Source: Acetivibrio mesophilus (GTDB lineage Bacteria > Bacillota > Clostridia > Acetivibrionales > Acetivibrionaceae). Taken from it: a stretch of 64,000 bases of DNA. Where the stretch lies: assembly GCF_004102745.1 (NCBI RefSeq), contig NZ_RLII01000019.1, forward strand, positions 1-64,000, given 5' to 3'. Numbering within the stretch: the stretch's first letter is position 1; each line of letters begins with the position of its first letter. This document shows, one piece after another, positions 44,789 to 54,831 of the stretch. Both the position numbers and the translations under genes were made by a program. The notes beneath the pieces were generated by a model that ran no database searches, was not told where the DNA came from, and worked only from the letters and a program-made list of their open reading frames with translations.

Positions 44789-45958
44789 ATGAATAAGCAA
44801 AGTTTAAATAAACTGTCCTTGTTTTTAACCGGTATTGAGCAAAGACTCATTGATAACTGGGAATTTTTCAAAAGCATAACTGTGGTTTATAAGTCTGGAA
44901 CCAAGGAATTTCCTGCAAAAATCCTGCAGGATGATGCCAAACTAAAGATGAGTTTTAACGGCAATACCGAAACATTGGAATCAAATTGGCTTTCCTTGAG
45001 AATTGTGAAAATTGCGCAAAACTACGACAGCCTTGTCATTACTTATGAAGAGAGAGGATCAACAATTATTATCGAGGCGGATGACAAAAACGTTAAGATG
45101 AAGACCCGGGATGTAAAGGAACAGAAAGAGGCAATACAGGCTCATAATGAAGTTCCGCAGATTTCAAACCGGGATTATTACATCAAGGTGGGACAGGCCG
45201 ATGAACTCCTAAAGGAAATCGGAATATTGGGCAGCAACGGCAAAATAAAGAACGACATGATAAGAAAGTACAACCAGATAGATCACTTTGTGGAGCTCAT
45301 CGATGATATGCTGCGGGAATCTTTCAAAGAGCATGAATCATTGACAATTCTAGACTGCGGATGTGGCAAGTCCTATCTTACCTTTGTCTTGAACTATTAT
45401 ATAAAGGAAGTATTGAAAAAGCCCTGCTATTTTATAGGGTTGGACTACTCAAATACCGTAATTGAAGCATCAAGAAGGATCGCAGAGAATCTCGGCTATC
45501 GCAATATGGAGTTTAAAGTGACTGATATTAGAAATTATCAGGCATCGGAAAAGATACATATGGTTATAAGCCTTCATGCCTGCAACACAGCAACCGATGA
45601 AGCTATTGCTTTGGCTGTAAACAACAATGTAAAAGCTATGGTCATGGTGCCCTGCTGCCAGCAGGAAATTTTAAAACAGTATTCATATCCGCCTTTTGAG
45701 CAGATAATAAAGCATGGTATTCTAAAGGCGAGAATGGCTGACGTTATCACCGATGGCATCAGAGCGCTGATTTTGGAAGCTTTGGGTTATAAAGTTTCCG
45801 TTGTGGAATACATATCGCCGATTGAGACGCCGAAAAACCTTATGTTAAGAGCAATTAAGACTCAGCCGTCCGACAGCAGGGCACTGGCAGAATATAAAAA
45901 ACTAAAGGAAATATTGGGAATTAATCCGACGCTGGAAAAATTGATTTATTTAAAATAA
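44789..45958 (+). CDS. Class I SAM-dependent methyltransferase (Methyltransf_32-like)
   Basis: 389 aa. The N-terminal 130 residues form a beta-rich domain I do not recognise. The C-terminal part is a Rossmann methyltransferase with motif I LDCGCGKSYLTFV, FIGLDYS (acidic end of strand 2), and MVISLHACNTATDEA and MVMVPCCQQEI (motif IV/post-region). The last two match the Methyltransf_32 group, whose members act on RNA or protein. Neighbours are rRNA-modifying enzymes, so an RNA substrate is likely but not shown. Third gene in the group, 28 bases after the pseudouridine synthase. Confidence 0.82.
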   Translation: MNKQSLNKLSLFLTGIEQRLIDNWEFFKSITVVYKSGTKEFPAKILQDDAKLKMSFNGNTETLESNWLSLRIVKIAQNYDSLVITYEERGSTIIIEADDKNVKMKTRDVKEQKEAIQAHNEVPQISNRDYYIKVGQADELLKEIGILGSNGKIKNDMIRKYNQIDHFVELIDDMLRESFKEHESLTILDCGCGKSYLTFVLNYYIKEVLKKPCYFIGLDYSNTVIEASRRIAENLGYRNMEFKVTDIRNYQASEKIHMVISLHACNTATDEAIALAVNNNVKAMVMVPCCQQEILKQYSYPPFEQIIKHGILKARMADVITDGIRALILEALGYKVSVVEYISPIETPKNLMLRAIKTQPSDSRALAEYKKLKEILGINPTLEKLIYLK

Positions 45959-46372
45959 AAATAATGAATTAAACATAAGGGATATACACATATTAATAAT
46001 TAGAGGCAGCATGTTTTTATGAAGCCTGACAAGACATCAAAGTAATAAAATGAATATTTTATTTGAATTGGTTGACGTGTAAAGCTTTTTTTAATAAAAT
46101 AAACTTGAAATTGTAAAAATAAATAAAGCTTGGATATCTGCGCATTGTCTGTTATTTTACAGTTCTTTTGAATGCAAAGGGTAATAATTTTAGCAATATA
46201 ATGCTAAATACTAAAGTTTTTTAGGAAAAAGCCGAATATAAAAGTGTAAGTTGTAATATTGCCATAAAATATAAATAACAAGTTTCATATAATAACGTAG
46301 ATGAAAGCTACACAGACGATAATTTTAGGGGAAACTTAAAATTACTAAAATCTAATCGAAGAGGTGAATTAT
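45959..46372. other. Intergenic region with a promoter for the carbohydrate-binding protein gene
   Basis: About 410 AT-rich bases without a gene. TTGACG (46072-46077), a 17-base spacer and TAAAAT (46095-46100) form a good promoter, implying a 5' leader of about 265 bases. No terminator or known RNA motif is seen. Confidence 0.5.
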
Positions 46373-46870
46373 ATGGCTAGGACAAAGCAGGATTACGCGG
46401 ATAACGGTGTTGAGATCTCTAAGAGCACCATAGGTGTTGGAGATGAGGTAACTCTCTATTACAAAGGCCTTTTGGTACAAAGCGGAGCAGAAACGGTATT
46501 TGCCCATATCGGATACGGTGAGAATTGGGATGACAAGGCGTTTATACCTATGGAGAGAGATGATGACGTCTTCAAAGCTACTATTAAGATCGACCATTCG
46601 GATGACTTGAATATAGCATTCAAGGATAGTGGAGACAATTGGGATAACAACTCTTGGGCGAACTATTCTTTCAAGGTTTCCAAAAAAGCTGCAAAGGCTG
46701 CAAAGATAGTCAGCAAAGAAGAGAAGACTGAAAAGAAGGCAAGTACCAAGTCAACAAAATCAAGTGAGACAAAGTCTGCAGCGTCAAAGAAAAGTACTGC
46801 AACAAAGTCGGCATCGGCAAAAAAGACTGCTGCTTCCGGCAGAACTAAAAAAACTTCAAGTGAAAAATAG
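46373..46870 (+). CDS. Cytoplasmic CBM25/CBM53-like protein with lysine-rich tail
   Basis: 165 aa, with no signal peptide. Residues about 15-100 form a starch-binding-type beta-sandwich of the CBM25/CBM53 kind: VGDEVTLYYKGLL, FAHIGYGENWDDK and AFKDSGDNWDNNSWANYSF carry the aromatic and Asn pattern that holds alpha-glucan. The last 60 residues are a low-complexity Lys/Ala/Ser/Thr tail (KKASTKSTKSSETKSAASKK), like histone H1-type tails. GAGGTGAATTAT fixes the ATG at 46373. The glycogen genes glgC and glgD lie about 4 kb downstream. Function is not established; binding of intracellular glycogen with a cationic tail for nucleic acid or acidic partners is inference. Confidence 0.82.
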   Translation: MARTKQDYADNGVEISKSTIGVGDEVTLYYKGLLVQSGAETVFAHIGYGENWDDKAFIPMERDDDVFKATIKIDHSDDLNIAFKDSGDNWDNNSWANYSFKVSKKAAKAAKIVSKEEKTEKKASTKSTKSSETKSAASKKSTATKSASAKKTAASGRTKKTSSEK

Positions 46871-46930
46871 TATCAGTCTTGTATAATTAATTGGCAATGC
46901 AGATAAAGGATAGCTATGATAATCGATAAA

Positions 46931-46958
46931 AGGAGGCTAATTTGCCTCTTTTTTTGCT
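46931..46958 (+). terminator. Terminator of the carbohydrate-binding protein gene
   Basis: GGAGGC and GCCTCT pair around TAATTT, followed by a run of T. Confidence 0.75.
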
Positions 46959-47057
46959 TAAAACACACATTTGATATTAGGATTAATTTGCCCGAATCAT
47001 TAAACTTATTATTGAAGACAAATTGAGTTAATCCCATTAAATGCCCAAACAAAACAT

Positions 47058-47086
47058 TTGACAAGCAGTTGATATAGTATTAATAT
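47058..47086 (+). promoter_or_regulatory. Sigma-A promoter for the AraC-type response regulator
   Basis: TTGACA (47058-47063), 17 bases, TAATAT (47081-47086). The leader to the start codon is about 200 bases. The rest of 46959-47293 shows no gene. Confidence 0.65.
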
Positions 47087-47293
47087 TAACTTATGATTGG
47101 TTCATATTAGGTATTTAGTCTTATGGTATTATATAAATTGCCGCAAATATCTGAATTGATAATGTAGTGATTTATAATTGCATTTCTTATAAATGGGTGT
47201 TTTCGTTTTTTTGTAAAAGTATTTAAAACTTTTTGACATATAATTGTTGATATGCTGCTTTAAGCTATGGTTTTAATAAAGGAGGATTTGATT

Positions 47294-48928
47294 TTGTTTG
47301 GCGTTATGATTGTCGACGATGATCCTAAAATCCGAGAATGGTTTGAGATTGAAATAGAATGGGGAAAGCTGGGGTTTGATCTCATCTGCTCAGCTAAGGA
47401 TGGAATTGATGCGTTGAATAAGTTAAATCAGTATAATAAGCTTGATCTTATAATTTCTGATATAGATATACCCAAGATGGATGGTATAGAATTGCTCAAT
47501 TCTATAAAAGAATATAATCTTTCTTCCATGATTGTTCTATTAAGTGACGCGGATAATGTGGCTCATGTTAAGCAAGGTATTCTTTTGGGAGCATATGATT
47601 ACATATTAAAGCCAATAGATAAGGATAAAGTGATTGATGTGCTGAAAAAGGCGCATGACTCTCTTATGAATAAAAGAATAGAGGAAGAAAAAAACAGAAA
47701 TCTAAAAGAAAGGCTGGAAATTAACCTTTCCCTCTCTAGAGAGAAAATTTTACAGGATTTGTTAAGGGGTAAGGAATTTCCTTTTCAAGAGCTTGATTAT
47801 ATTCAAAATGAGTACAATATCAGTCTTCAAAAAGGTATGGTACAGGTCGGCATTATAGAAATCGGAAACTTTGATGCCGATTCCAGAGAATTGATAAAAA
47901 GCGGAAGATTCGATAACTTGATCAAGGAAGTCGGAAAAATAATTTCGGATGTCTTAGAAGAATTTCCTGAGTTAAGATGCAATATGGTGGAAATGGACAT
48001 AGGCTTAATAAGTGTTATCCTCCAGTCGGTGTCTGCAAAGGAATTGGAAGACTTTGAGGAAATGACTGCGGACTTTTTTGAGAGAGTATTGAAGGAAATA
48101 AAGCAGGATGCCAATATGCGTGCAACCATCGGTATTGGCGGTGCATCTTTGAGCCTTAGTGATATAAGCCTAAGTTATATGGGGGCAAAGGCAGCTCTTC
48201 GCCATAAGTACATTTTGGGTGGAAACAGAGTCATTCATATAAAGACTGACTATAACGAAAAGCAAAACCTCTTATACCCTGCGGAGAGGGAAAAGATGCT
48301 CGTAGAGTATATAATGGCCGGAGATGACAGTGCATTAAAACTTGCAGAGAATATATTTGACGATATTGCAATTGGGACGGGGGATAATCTCAAAAGAATA
48401 GCTTTCGCTGCCAATCAGTTGGTTATTAATATATCCAACTTTATTGATATGCAGTATGATTTTATTAACAAGTTGTGTGATTTTAGCAAATTTAATAATG
48501 TTGATTTTTCCGGATTTTCATCCAAAGATGAAATAAAGGAATTATTTATGACTTTTGTGACAAAACTTTTGAGCGTAGTCCAAGAGTATAAGCCTGCCCA
48601 GAGCAACAGTTTGATAAAGAAAGCTTGTGAGTACGTTTTAAGCCATATTGAGCAGGAAATAACTCTTATGACAATAGCCGATTATTTAAGCATAAGCAAA
48701 AACTATTTCTGCTCTCTGTTTAAACAGGAGACGGGATACAACTTTTTGGAATATGTTACCAAGGTAAAAATGGAGTGGGCGAAAAAGCTTCTAAGAGAAG
48801 GAAATTATAAGACCTATGAGGTAAGTGAAATGCTAGGTTATAGAGAAGCAAGCTATTTTAGCAGACTATTTAGAAAGTATACGAAGTTGAGTCCTGCAGA
48901 GTACAAGAAAAGTTTTGATGACCAATAA
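47294..48928 (+). CDS. YesN-type response regulator with AraC DNA-binding domain
   Basis: 544 aa. The receiver domain (1-120) has FGVMIVDDDPKIREWF, the acceptor Asp in LIISDIDIPKMDGIELL and KPIDKDK. A middle region of about 300 residues (130-440) resembles the degenerate GGDEF-like segment found in such proteins (IGIGGASLSLSDISLSYMGA). The C-terminal AraC double helix-turn-helix (about 445-544) includes LMTIADYLSISKNYFCSLFK and YEVSEMLGYREASYFSRLF. Start is TTG at 47294, set 8 bases from AGGAGG at 47280-47285. No histidine kinase gene is adjacent, so it is an orphan here. Such regulators usually control sugar uptake or cell-surface genes. Confidence 0.92.
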   Translation: MFGVMIVDDDPKIREWFEIEIEWGKLGFDLICSAKDGIDALNKLNQYNKLDLIISDIDIPKMDGIELLNSIKEYNLSSMIVLLSDADNVAHVKQGILLGAYDYILKPIDKDKVIDVLKKAHDSLMNKRIEEEKNRNLKERLEINLSLSREKILQDLLRGKEFPFQELDYIQNEYNISLQKGMVQVGIIEIGNFDADSRELIKSGRFDNLIKEVGKIISDVLEEFPELRCNMVEMDIGLISVILQSVSAKELEDFEEMTADFFERVLKEIKQDANMRATIGIGGASLSLSDISLSYMGAKAALRHKYILGGNRVIHIKTDYNEKQNLLYPAEREKMLVEYIMAGDDSALKLAENIFDDIAIGTGDNLKRIAFAANQLVINISNFIDMQYDFINKLCDFSKFNNVDFSGFSSKDEIKELFMTFVTKLLSVVQEYKPAQSNSLIKKACEYVLSHIEQEITLMTIADYLSISKNYFCSLFKQETGYNFLEYVTKVKMEWAKKLLREGNYKTYEVSEMLGYREASYFSRLFRKYTKLSPAEYKKSFDDQ

Positions 48929-49083
48929 ATTAATATTACCTAACGAAAGGTTATAGTCACACCAAAAACTGGGTACTGGAAATTTGTCTTGTGAACCATG
49001 CCAATTTACTATATAATTTATACAGAAGCTTAAGAATAAATTCTATTATACGGCATGAGATTATATTCTGGGAAGGTTTGGTG

Positions 49084-50190
49084 ATGATGGGGAATAATAC
49101 GAGTGTAAGCAAAAAGCCTATCGTTAGAACGCACATCATCCTGCTATTAGCGGGTATACTTGTGCTATCTGCTGCGTTAACAGTTTTAGTTGCATATCAT
49201 ACTGGTTTAATATATGGGGACTTTTCGAAACTTGCTACGGTAAACGGTGAACCCGTCTATGTCAGAGAGTATAAAATGAAGCTTAAGAGCAATACCACAC
49301 AAGTGATTGATTATTTTAATCAAAATTATGGATCTGAATCTAAGCAGAACTTCTGGACCAACAGCTACAACGGTGAAGTACCGGTAGAGTTGGCAAGAGA
49401 GAAGGCACTGAATGATATTATAGAAGTAAAGGTTCAACAAATACTTGCAAAAGAAAATGGAATTATTGAGAGTACTGATTATAGAGATTTCCTGAAGGAT
49501 TTAGAGGATGAAAACCGACAGAGAAAGGATGCGCTTAAAAACAATAAGATAGTATACGGACCGGATAACTATGGAGAGTTTGAATATTTCAAATACTCTT
49601 TTGACAATATGGTTTTAAAACTTAAAGAGAAGCTAAAGGAAAAAGAACTGGCAATACCGGAAGACAGGCTTGAGGGTATGTATAGCTTGCTGAAGGAGAC
49701 AAGGTTTAGGCTTCCGGACAATATAAAGATTCAGACAATAACCATCAGTTTTGCGGATGATAAAGGGATTATTAGTGATGGTCTGAAGAATAAAGCAAGG
49801 ATTAGAATTGAGGAGGCAAAAAAGAGGATTGACAGCGGAGAGCCTTTTGAAAAAGTTGCATCCGAGTATAATGCAAAAGGTAGTGTGGTTGAGCTTACCT
49901 TTACAAAGGAAAAACAGATGGCAAAGGATGTTGCATACCCCGAACTTCTTACAGAAGCAGTGGAATTGGAGCCGGGCCAGGTTAGTGAGGTAATTGAGAG
50001 AGGGACTGATTTTGCTCTGATACTGTGTAAAGAGAAGAAAAGTACGGGTTATCTATCATACAAAGATGCCAAGAAAGAGCTTTTAGATGAGTTGGTTGAG
50101 AAGGATTATGAAGAGTATATAGATAGACTTGTTGAGGAAGCTAATGTTGAGATAAATGAAAAATTGTATAAACGCATGAACGTAAGATGA
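49084..50190 (+). CDS. Membrane-anchored PpiC-type peptidyl-prolyl isomerase (SurA/PrsA-like)
   Basis: 368 aa. One N-terminal membrane span (about 17-38; HIILLLAGILVLSAALTVLV) is not followed by a lipobox. A SurA_N-like helical region (about 50-200; VNGEPVYVREYKMKL) comes next, then a parvulin-type rotamase domain (about 215-325; IQTITISFAD, GEPFEKVASEYN, LEPGQVSEVIERG). It probably folds secreted proteins on the outer face of the membrane. The frame opens at 48991, but GGAAGG at 49071-49076 is spaced for the ATG at 49084. Confidence 0.85.
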   Translation: MMGNNTSVSKKPIVRTHIILLLAGILVLSAALTVLVAYHTGLIYGDFSKLATVNGEPVYVREYKMKLKSNTTQVIDYFNQNYGSESKQNFWTNSYNGEVPVELAREKALNDIIEVKVQQILAKENGIIESTDYRDFLKDLEDENRQRKDALKNNKIVYGPDNYGEFEYFKYSFDNMVLKLKEKLKEKELAIPEDRLEGMYSLLKETRFRLPDNIKIQTITISFADDKGIISDGLKNKARIRIEEAKKRIDSGEPFEKVASEYNAKGSVVELTFTKEKQMAKDVAYPELLTEAVELEPGQVSEVIERGTDFALILCKEKKSTGYLSYKDAKKELLDELVEKDYEEYIDRLVEEANVEINEKLYKRMNVR

Positions 50191-50210
50191 CAATTGACAA
50201 TTCTATATGG

Positions 50211-50243
50211 GGCTAACATTGATTTGGAAGATGTTAGTCCCTT
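50211..50243 (+). terminator. Hairpin after the PPIase gene
   Basis: GGGGCTAACAT pairs with ATGTTAGTCCC around an 11-base loop, followed by TTATAAATT. It is weak as an intrinsic terminator because the T run is broken. Confidence 0.45.
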
Positions 50244-50436
50244 ATAAATTAATTAATGAGAATATTTTTAAAATAATTATGTATATTTTAAAGGATTACC
50301 AGTTGCGATATAGAATATATTACAGTGATTAACGTCTATATTGCACTTCCATATCATTAAACAAATTTAATATTTTTGACGAAAAAGCAATAAGGACTAA
50401 TAAAATATACTTTAAACAATCGAGGTGGGGGATTTA

Positions 50437-51717
50437 ATGCATAACAAGGAGATTATTGCTTTGCTGCTTGCTGGCGGTCAGGGCAGTAGATTGGGTGTAC
50501 TTACAAAGAATATTGCAAAGCCTGCTGTACTGTATGGAGGAAAGTATAGAATAATCGATTTCTCTCTTAGCAACTGTGTTAATTCGGATATTGATACGGT
50601 GGGGGTGCTAACCCAATATCAGCCCCTTGAGCTCAACGCACATATAGGAATCGGAAAACCATGGGATATGGACAGGATAAATGGAGGGGTTACAATACTA
50701 TCACCTTATCTCAAGGCAGAAATAGGCGAATGGTATAAGGGAACGGCAAATGCAGTTTTTCAGAACATCCATTATGTTGATAAGTATTCTCCGAAGTATG
50801 TAGTAATTCTTTCGGGTGACCATATCTATAAGATGAACTATTCTCAAATGCTAGATTTCCATAAAGCGAATAATGCTGATGCAACCATATCGGTAATAAA
50901 TGTTCCATGGGAAGAGGCAAATAGATACGGAATAATGAATACCCAAGATAATGGGAAAATATATGAGTTTGAAGAAAAGCCGCAGAATCCAAAGAGCAAT
51001 CTTGCTTCTATGGGAGTATATATATTTACATGGGAAGTTTTGAAAGAATACCTTATAAGAGATGACCAGAACTTGGAGTCAGCTCACGATTTTGGAAAGA
51101 ATATCATACCATTGATGCTGGGAGAAGGCAGAAACATGTGGGCATACAAATTCAGCGGATATTGGAGGGATGTAGGTACCATACAGGCCTACTGGGAGTC
51201 AAATATGGACCTTATAAGCAGGGTGCCGGACTTCAACCTTTTTGATCCCGCATGGAAGATATATACTCCAAATCCGGTAAAACCGGCTCACTATATAGGC
51301 CCCACCGGGAGTGTAAAAAAGTCCATTGTTGCTGAAGGCTGCATGATATATGGTAGTGTAAAGAATTCTGTTTTATTTCCGGGTGTTTATGTTGGCGAAG
51401 GAACGGAGATTGTCGATTCTATAATCATGACCGACAGTGTCATTGGTTCGAATTCGTTAATAGATAAATGTATTATCGGAGAAGGTGCAAGGATTGGGAA
51501 TAATGTAAAGATGGGAATCGGTGAAAATATACCCAATGAACTGAAACCGAATTTATACGACTCAGGAATAACGGTGGTTGGCGAAAAGGCTACTGTACCT
51601 GATGGATGCCAGATAGGCAAGAATGTTATGATAGATTCATATATAACCGATCAAGAATTTCCCTCACTGAATGTCGAGTCCGGAAAAAGTGCTTTAAAGG
51701 GAGGAGAGAGCGAATGA
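50437..51717 (+). CDS. glgC: Glucose-1-phosphate adenylyltransferase GlgC
   Basis: 426 aa. Makes ADP-glucose for glycogen. The N-terminal nucleotidyltransferase domain carries [20 protein letters not shown] (catalytic loop with Lys), [14 protein letters not shown] and [15 protein letters not shown]; the C-terminal left-handed beta-helix has hexapeptide repeats ([18 protein letters not shown]). GAGGTGGGGG favours the ATG at 50437 over the upstream GTG 50425. It overlaps glgD by 4 bases; together they form the two-subunit bacterial enzyme seen in Bacillus and clostridia. No glgA or glgB is in this window. Confidence 0.95.
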   Translation: MHNKEIIALLLAGGQGSRLGVLTKNIAKPAVLYGGKYRIIDFSLSNCVNSDIDTVGVLTQYQPLELNAHIGIGKPWDMDRINGGVTILSPYLKAEIGEWYKGTANAVFQNIHYVDKYSPKYVVILSGDHIYKMNYSQMLDFHKANNADATISVINVPWEEANRYGIMNTQDNGKIYEFEEKPQNPKSNLASMGVYIFTWEVLKEYLIRDDQNLESAHDFGKNIIPLMLGEGRNMWAYKFSGYWRDVGTIQAYWESNMDLISRVPDFNLFDPAWKIYTPNPVKPAHYIGPTGSVKKSIVAEGCMIYGSVKNSVLFPGVYVGEGTEIVDSIIMTDSVIGSNSLIDKCIIGEGARIGNNVKMGIGENIPNELKPNLYDSGITVVGEKATVPDGCQIGKNVMIDSYITDQEFPSLNVESGKSALKGGESE

Positions 51718-52835
51718 AAAGTACAATGGGTATAATACTTACCGGCGGAAAAAACGACAGGCTTAGAGAATTGTCAGAGATGCGTTCAACCACCGCCGTG
51801 CCTATAGGAGGAAAGTACAGGGTTATAGACTTTGTATTATCGAATATGGTTAACTCGGGCATAACGAATATTGGTGTACTCACCCAATATAGCTTCCGAT
51901 CCCTTATGGACCATTTAGGCTCAGGAAAAGAGTGGGATTTGGATAGAAGAAATGAAGGGCTATTTGTATTTCCTCCGTACCTCGCGGGAGAACATTCGGG
52001 ATGGTATCAGGGAAGTGCCGATGCCATGTACCATAATATCACCTTTTTAAAGCGCAGCTACGAGGAGTATGTTGTTGTTGCCCAGGGAAATTGTGTATAC
52101 AAAATGCTTTTTGATGAAATGCTGGATTACCATATAAGCAATAATGCCGACATTACAATTGCCTACAGGGATATGAGAGATTTCCCTGAAGAAGAGATTT
52201 CTTACATGGGTATAATGAAAATGGATGATAGCGGAAGGGTAGTTGACTTTAAGGAGAAGCATAAAAATCCCCAATCAACTATTTGTTCAATGGGCATATA
52301 TATATTAAAGAGGGAGCTTTTAATCGCTCTTTTGGAAGAGTGTATTTCCCACGGAAAATACGACTTTGTAAAAGATGTTATTATAAACAAGCTTAATTCC
52401 CTCAACATTTACGGATATAGATTTGACGGCTACTGGAGGAATTTAAACACTATAAATGCTTATTACAGGATTAATATGGAAATGTTGAATCCGGAAATAA
52501 GACATCAGCTATTTGAAGAGCATGGAAAGGTGTATACAAAGGTGAAGGATGAACCTCCTGCTAAGTATAACGAGGAAGCGGAGGTTAAGAATTCTATAAT
52601 AGCCGATGGATGTATTATAGAAGGAACCGTTATAAACTCCGTCTTGTTCCGTGGAGTTACAATAAAAAGAAACGTTGTGGTAAAAGACTGTATAATAATG
52701 CAGGACTCAATAATTGAAGAAGGTGTAGATATTGAGAGCCTAATTATAGACAAGAATGTGTACTTGTCAAGGGGAATAAAATTAAAGGGGATGGCTAATT
52801 TCCCGATAACAATAGGAAAGAATGCTGTAATATAA
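51714..52835 (+). CDS. glgD: Glucose-1-phosphate adenylyltransferase subunit GlgD
   Basis: 373 aa. Paralogue of GlgC with a decayed catalytic loop: [20 protein letters not shown] lacks the G-x-G and Lys pattern. It is the accessory subunit that raises GlgC activity. [16 protein letters not shown] and C-terminal hexapeptide repeats are retained. The frame opens at 51606 inside glgC, but the ATGA overlap with the glgC stop and GGGAGGAGAG mark 51714 as the start. Confidence 0.93.
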   Translation: MKSTMGIILTGGKNDRLRELSEMRSTTAVPIGGKYRVIDFVLSNMVNSGITNIGVLTQYSFRSLMDHLGSGKEWDLDRRNEGLFVFPPYLAGEHSGWYQGSADAMYHNITFLKRSYEEYVVVAQGNCVYKMLFDEMLDYHISNNADITIAYRDMRDFPEEEISYMGIMKMDDSGRVVDFKEKHKNPQSTICSMGIYILKRELLIALLEECISHGKYDFVKDVIINKLNSLNIYGYRFDGYWRNLNTINAYYRINMEMLNPEIRHQLFEEHGKVYTKVKDEPPAKYNEEAEVKNSIIADGCIIEGTVINSVLFRGVTIKRNVVVKDCIIMQDSIIEEGVDIESLIIDKNVYLSRGIKLKGMANFPITIGKNAVI

Positions 52836-52868
52836 CGGCTTTTGAAAGATAAAAGAAGGTAGGGTATT

Positions 52869-53744
52869 ATGGATAAAGCATTATTGGTCTATAATCCTTT
52901 TTCAGGCGATAGAGGAATAATTCAAAAACTGGATTTTATCATACAGAGATTTCAGCAGGAAGGTATTCTGCTTCAGCCTTACAGAATTATGGAGGGGTGC
53001 GAGAAAAATATTACCAGCTTAATGACAGATGGTTCTTTCAAGTTTGTAATATCCTCGGGAGGGGACGGCACACTGAACTTTATCTGCAATATTTTAATGG
53101 AGAACAACCTATCCATACCTATGGGAATTATTCCTGCGGGAACCTGTAATGACTTTGCTTCAATACTGAATATCCCGACATCGATTGAAGAGTGTGTGGA
53201 TATCATTCTAAGAGGCAGGACAGTGGATGTGGATGTGGGAGTTGTAGATAAGAGGACTTATTTCTTGAGCTCTTGCGCAGGAGGTGTCTTTGTGGATGTA
53301 TCCTTTAGTACCGATAGCGAGCTTAAGAAGAACTTGGGTGCTTTTGCTTATTATCTAAAGGCGCTGAGTGAAATGGCAAATATGAAGCCCTTTAAGGTGA
53401 CTATTGAAACCGATAAGGAAGTTTTTGAAGACGATATTCTTCTTTTCTTTATTCTAAATGGAAACCAGGCAGGGGGCTTTCACAACCTTATGGATGCAGT
53501 TTATGACGATGGACTTATGGATATTGTCATTATTAAAGACTGCAGGAAAATAGAGCTTGCCGGTATTTTCTATAAAGTTATCAGCAATGAGTTGCCAAGT
53601 GACAAGAATGTGGTTACCATAAGGACAGACCGCTGTACTATAAAGAGCTCAAAGGAGATAATACTTAGTATTGACGGAGAAAAAGGACCAGCTCTTCCTG
53701 TAGAGGTAAGATTTGTAAATAAGGCATTAAAGGTGTTTGCATAA
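52869..53744 (+). CDS. Diacylglycerol kinase-family lipid kinase (YegS/DgkB-like)
   Basis: 291 aa cytosolic or membrane-associated kinase. The fold marks are NPFSGDRGI, the nucleotide loop SSGGDGTLNFICN and PAGTCNDFASIL, with the C-terminal GEKGPALPVEVRF substrate region. It phosphorylates diacylglycerol or a related lipid; DgkB recycles diacylglycerol during lipoteichoic acid synthesis in Firmicutes. It lies 33 bases after glgD and could be read through, though the link to glycogen is not obvious. It ends at a hairpin shared with fabI. Confidence 0.9.
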   Translation: MDKALLVYNPFSGDRGIIQKLDFIIQRFQQEGILLQPYRIMEGCEKNITSLMTDGSFKFVISSGGDGTLNFICNILMENNLSIPMGIIPAGTCNDFASILNIPTSIEECVDIILRGRTVDVDVGVVDKRTYFLSSCAGGVFVDVSFSTDSELKKNLGAFAYYLKALSEMANMKPFKVTIETDKEVFEDDILLFFILNGNQAGGFHNLMDAVYDDGLMDIVIIKDCRKIELAGIFYKVISNELPSDKNVVTIRTDRCTIKSSKEIILSIDGEKGPALPVEVRFVNKALKVFA

Positions 53745-53754
53745 ATAATAAAAT

Positions 53755-53792
53755 AAAAGCTCAGCGACAAATAAGTCTCTGAGCTTTTAATA
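53755..53792. terminator. Bidirectional terminator between the lipid kinase and fabI
   Basis: AAAAGCTCAG (53755-53764) pairs with CTGAGCTTTT (53779-53788), inner GAC/GTC. The genes converge here. Confidence 0.8.
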
Positions 53793-53799
53793 TTATATA

Positions 53800-54558
53800 T
53801 TAGATACCCATAATGTTATAGCCACTGTCCACATGAATTACTTCACCGGTTACTCCGCTGGAAAGGTCGCTTAAAAGATACAGGGCTGTTTTTCCAAGGT
53901 CCTCCTGGGTGATATTTCTCTTAAGAGGTGCTTTCTGAGGAACGGTATCCAGAATATCACCAAAATTCTTGACACCCTTGGCAGAGAGTGTTTTTACAGG
54001 GCCAGCTGAAATTGCATTAACTTTAATATTGGCTTCACCAAGGTCTGAAGCAAGATACTTTACACTTGTTTCAAGGGCGGCCTTTGCCACACCCATTACA
54101 TTATATCCCCTGAATACCTTTTCAGAACCCATGTATGTCAAAGTCACGATGCTTCCGCCTTCTGTCATGAGGTCCTTTGCTCCGCGGCTCACAGCTACCA
54201 GGGAGTATGCACTGATGTCCAAAGCATGGGCAAATCCGTCTCTGGAGGTGTAGACAAAGTCATTTTGAAGGTCTTCTGTCTTTGCGTGAGCTATGGAATG
54301 CACTACTCCATGGAGTACACCGTATTTTTCTTTAATAGCGGCAAACAGATTATCTATTTCCTCGTCGGAGGCTATATCGCACTGAAATATGGAATCGGCG
54401 CCAAGCTGTTCTGCTCCGGCCTTTTCTCTTTCACCTTGGTATGTAATTATTATGTTTGCACCTTCCTCCTGAGCAGCCTTTACAATACCCCAAGCAATAC
54501 TCCACTTATTTCTTACTCCCATAACCAATATGTTTTTATTACTAAGTAAGCTTCCCAT
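53800..54558 (-). CDS. fabI: Enoyl-[acyl-carrier-protein] reductase FabI
   Basis: 252 aa NADH-dependent short-chain dehydrogenase/reductase-fold enzyme that catalyses the last step of each fatty acid elongation cycle. Signs: ILVMGVRNKWSIAWGI (cofactor loop of FabI), IQCDIAS-like FQCDIASDEEI, and the catalytic Tyr-x6-Lys in YNVMGVAKAALE after LTYMGSE. A GTG at 54567 is also in frame, but AAAGGAG is spaced for the ATG at 54558. The gene stands apart from a fab cluster here. This is the target type of triclosan. Confidence 0.95.
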   Translation of the reverse strand: MGSLLSNKNILVMGVRNKWSIAWGIVKAAQEEGANIIITYQGEREKAGAEQLGADSIFQCDIASDEEIDNLFAAIKEKYGVLHGVVHSIAHAKTEDLQNDFVYTSRDGFAHALDISAYSLVAVSRGAKDLMTEGGSIVTLTYMGSEKVFRGYNVMGVAKAALETSVKYLASDLGEANIKVNAISAGPVKTLSAKGVKNFGDILDTVPQKAPLKRNITQEDLGKTALYLLSDLSSGVTGEVIHVDSGYNIMGI

Positions 54559-54831
54559 CCAATACACAACTCCTTTGCAAGATTTATTATCCGTTATATT
54601 AATAGTACATTGTCAGAAGAAAATGGACCTTTAATCCCATATTACTTTATCAAAATTTACACCTCATGTAAAGAGTGCTGGAAATATGTGTTTTTACTTT
54701 ATAAAAAATTTATAAATATTAATAAAAGTTTATATTACTTTAATATATATTTAATTGACTTTAAAACTTGAATAATTTACAATTATTATTAGTATCTTTA
54801 ACTAATGAAAAAACATGTATGATGCTGTTGC

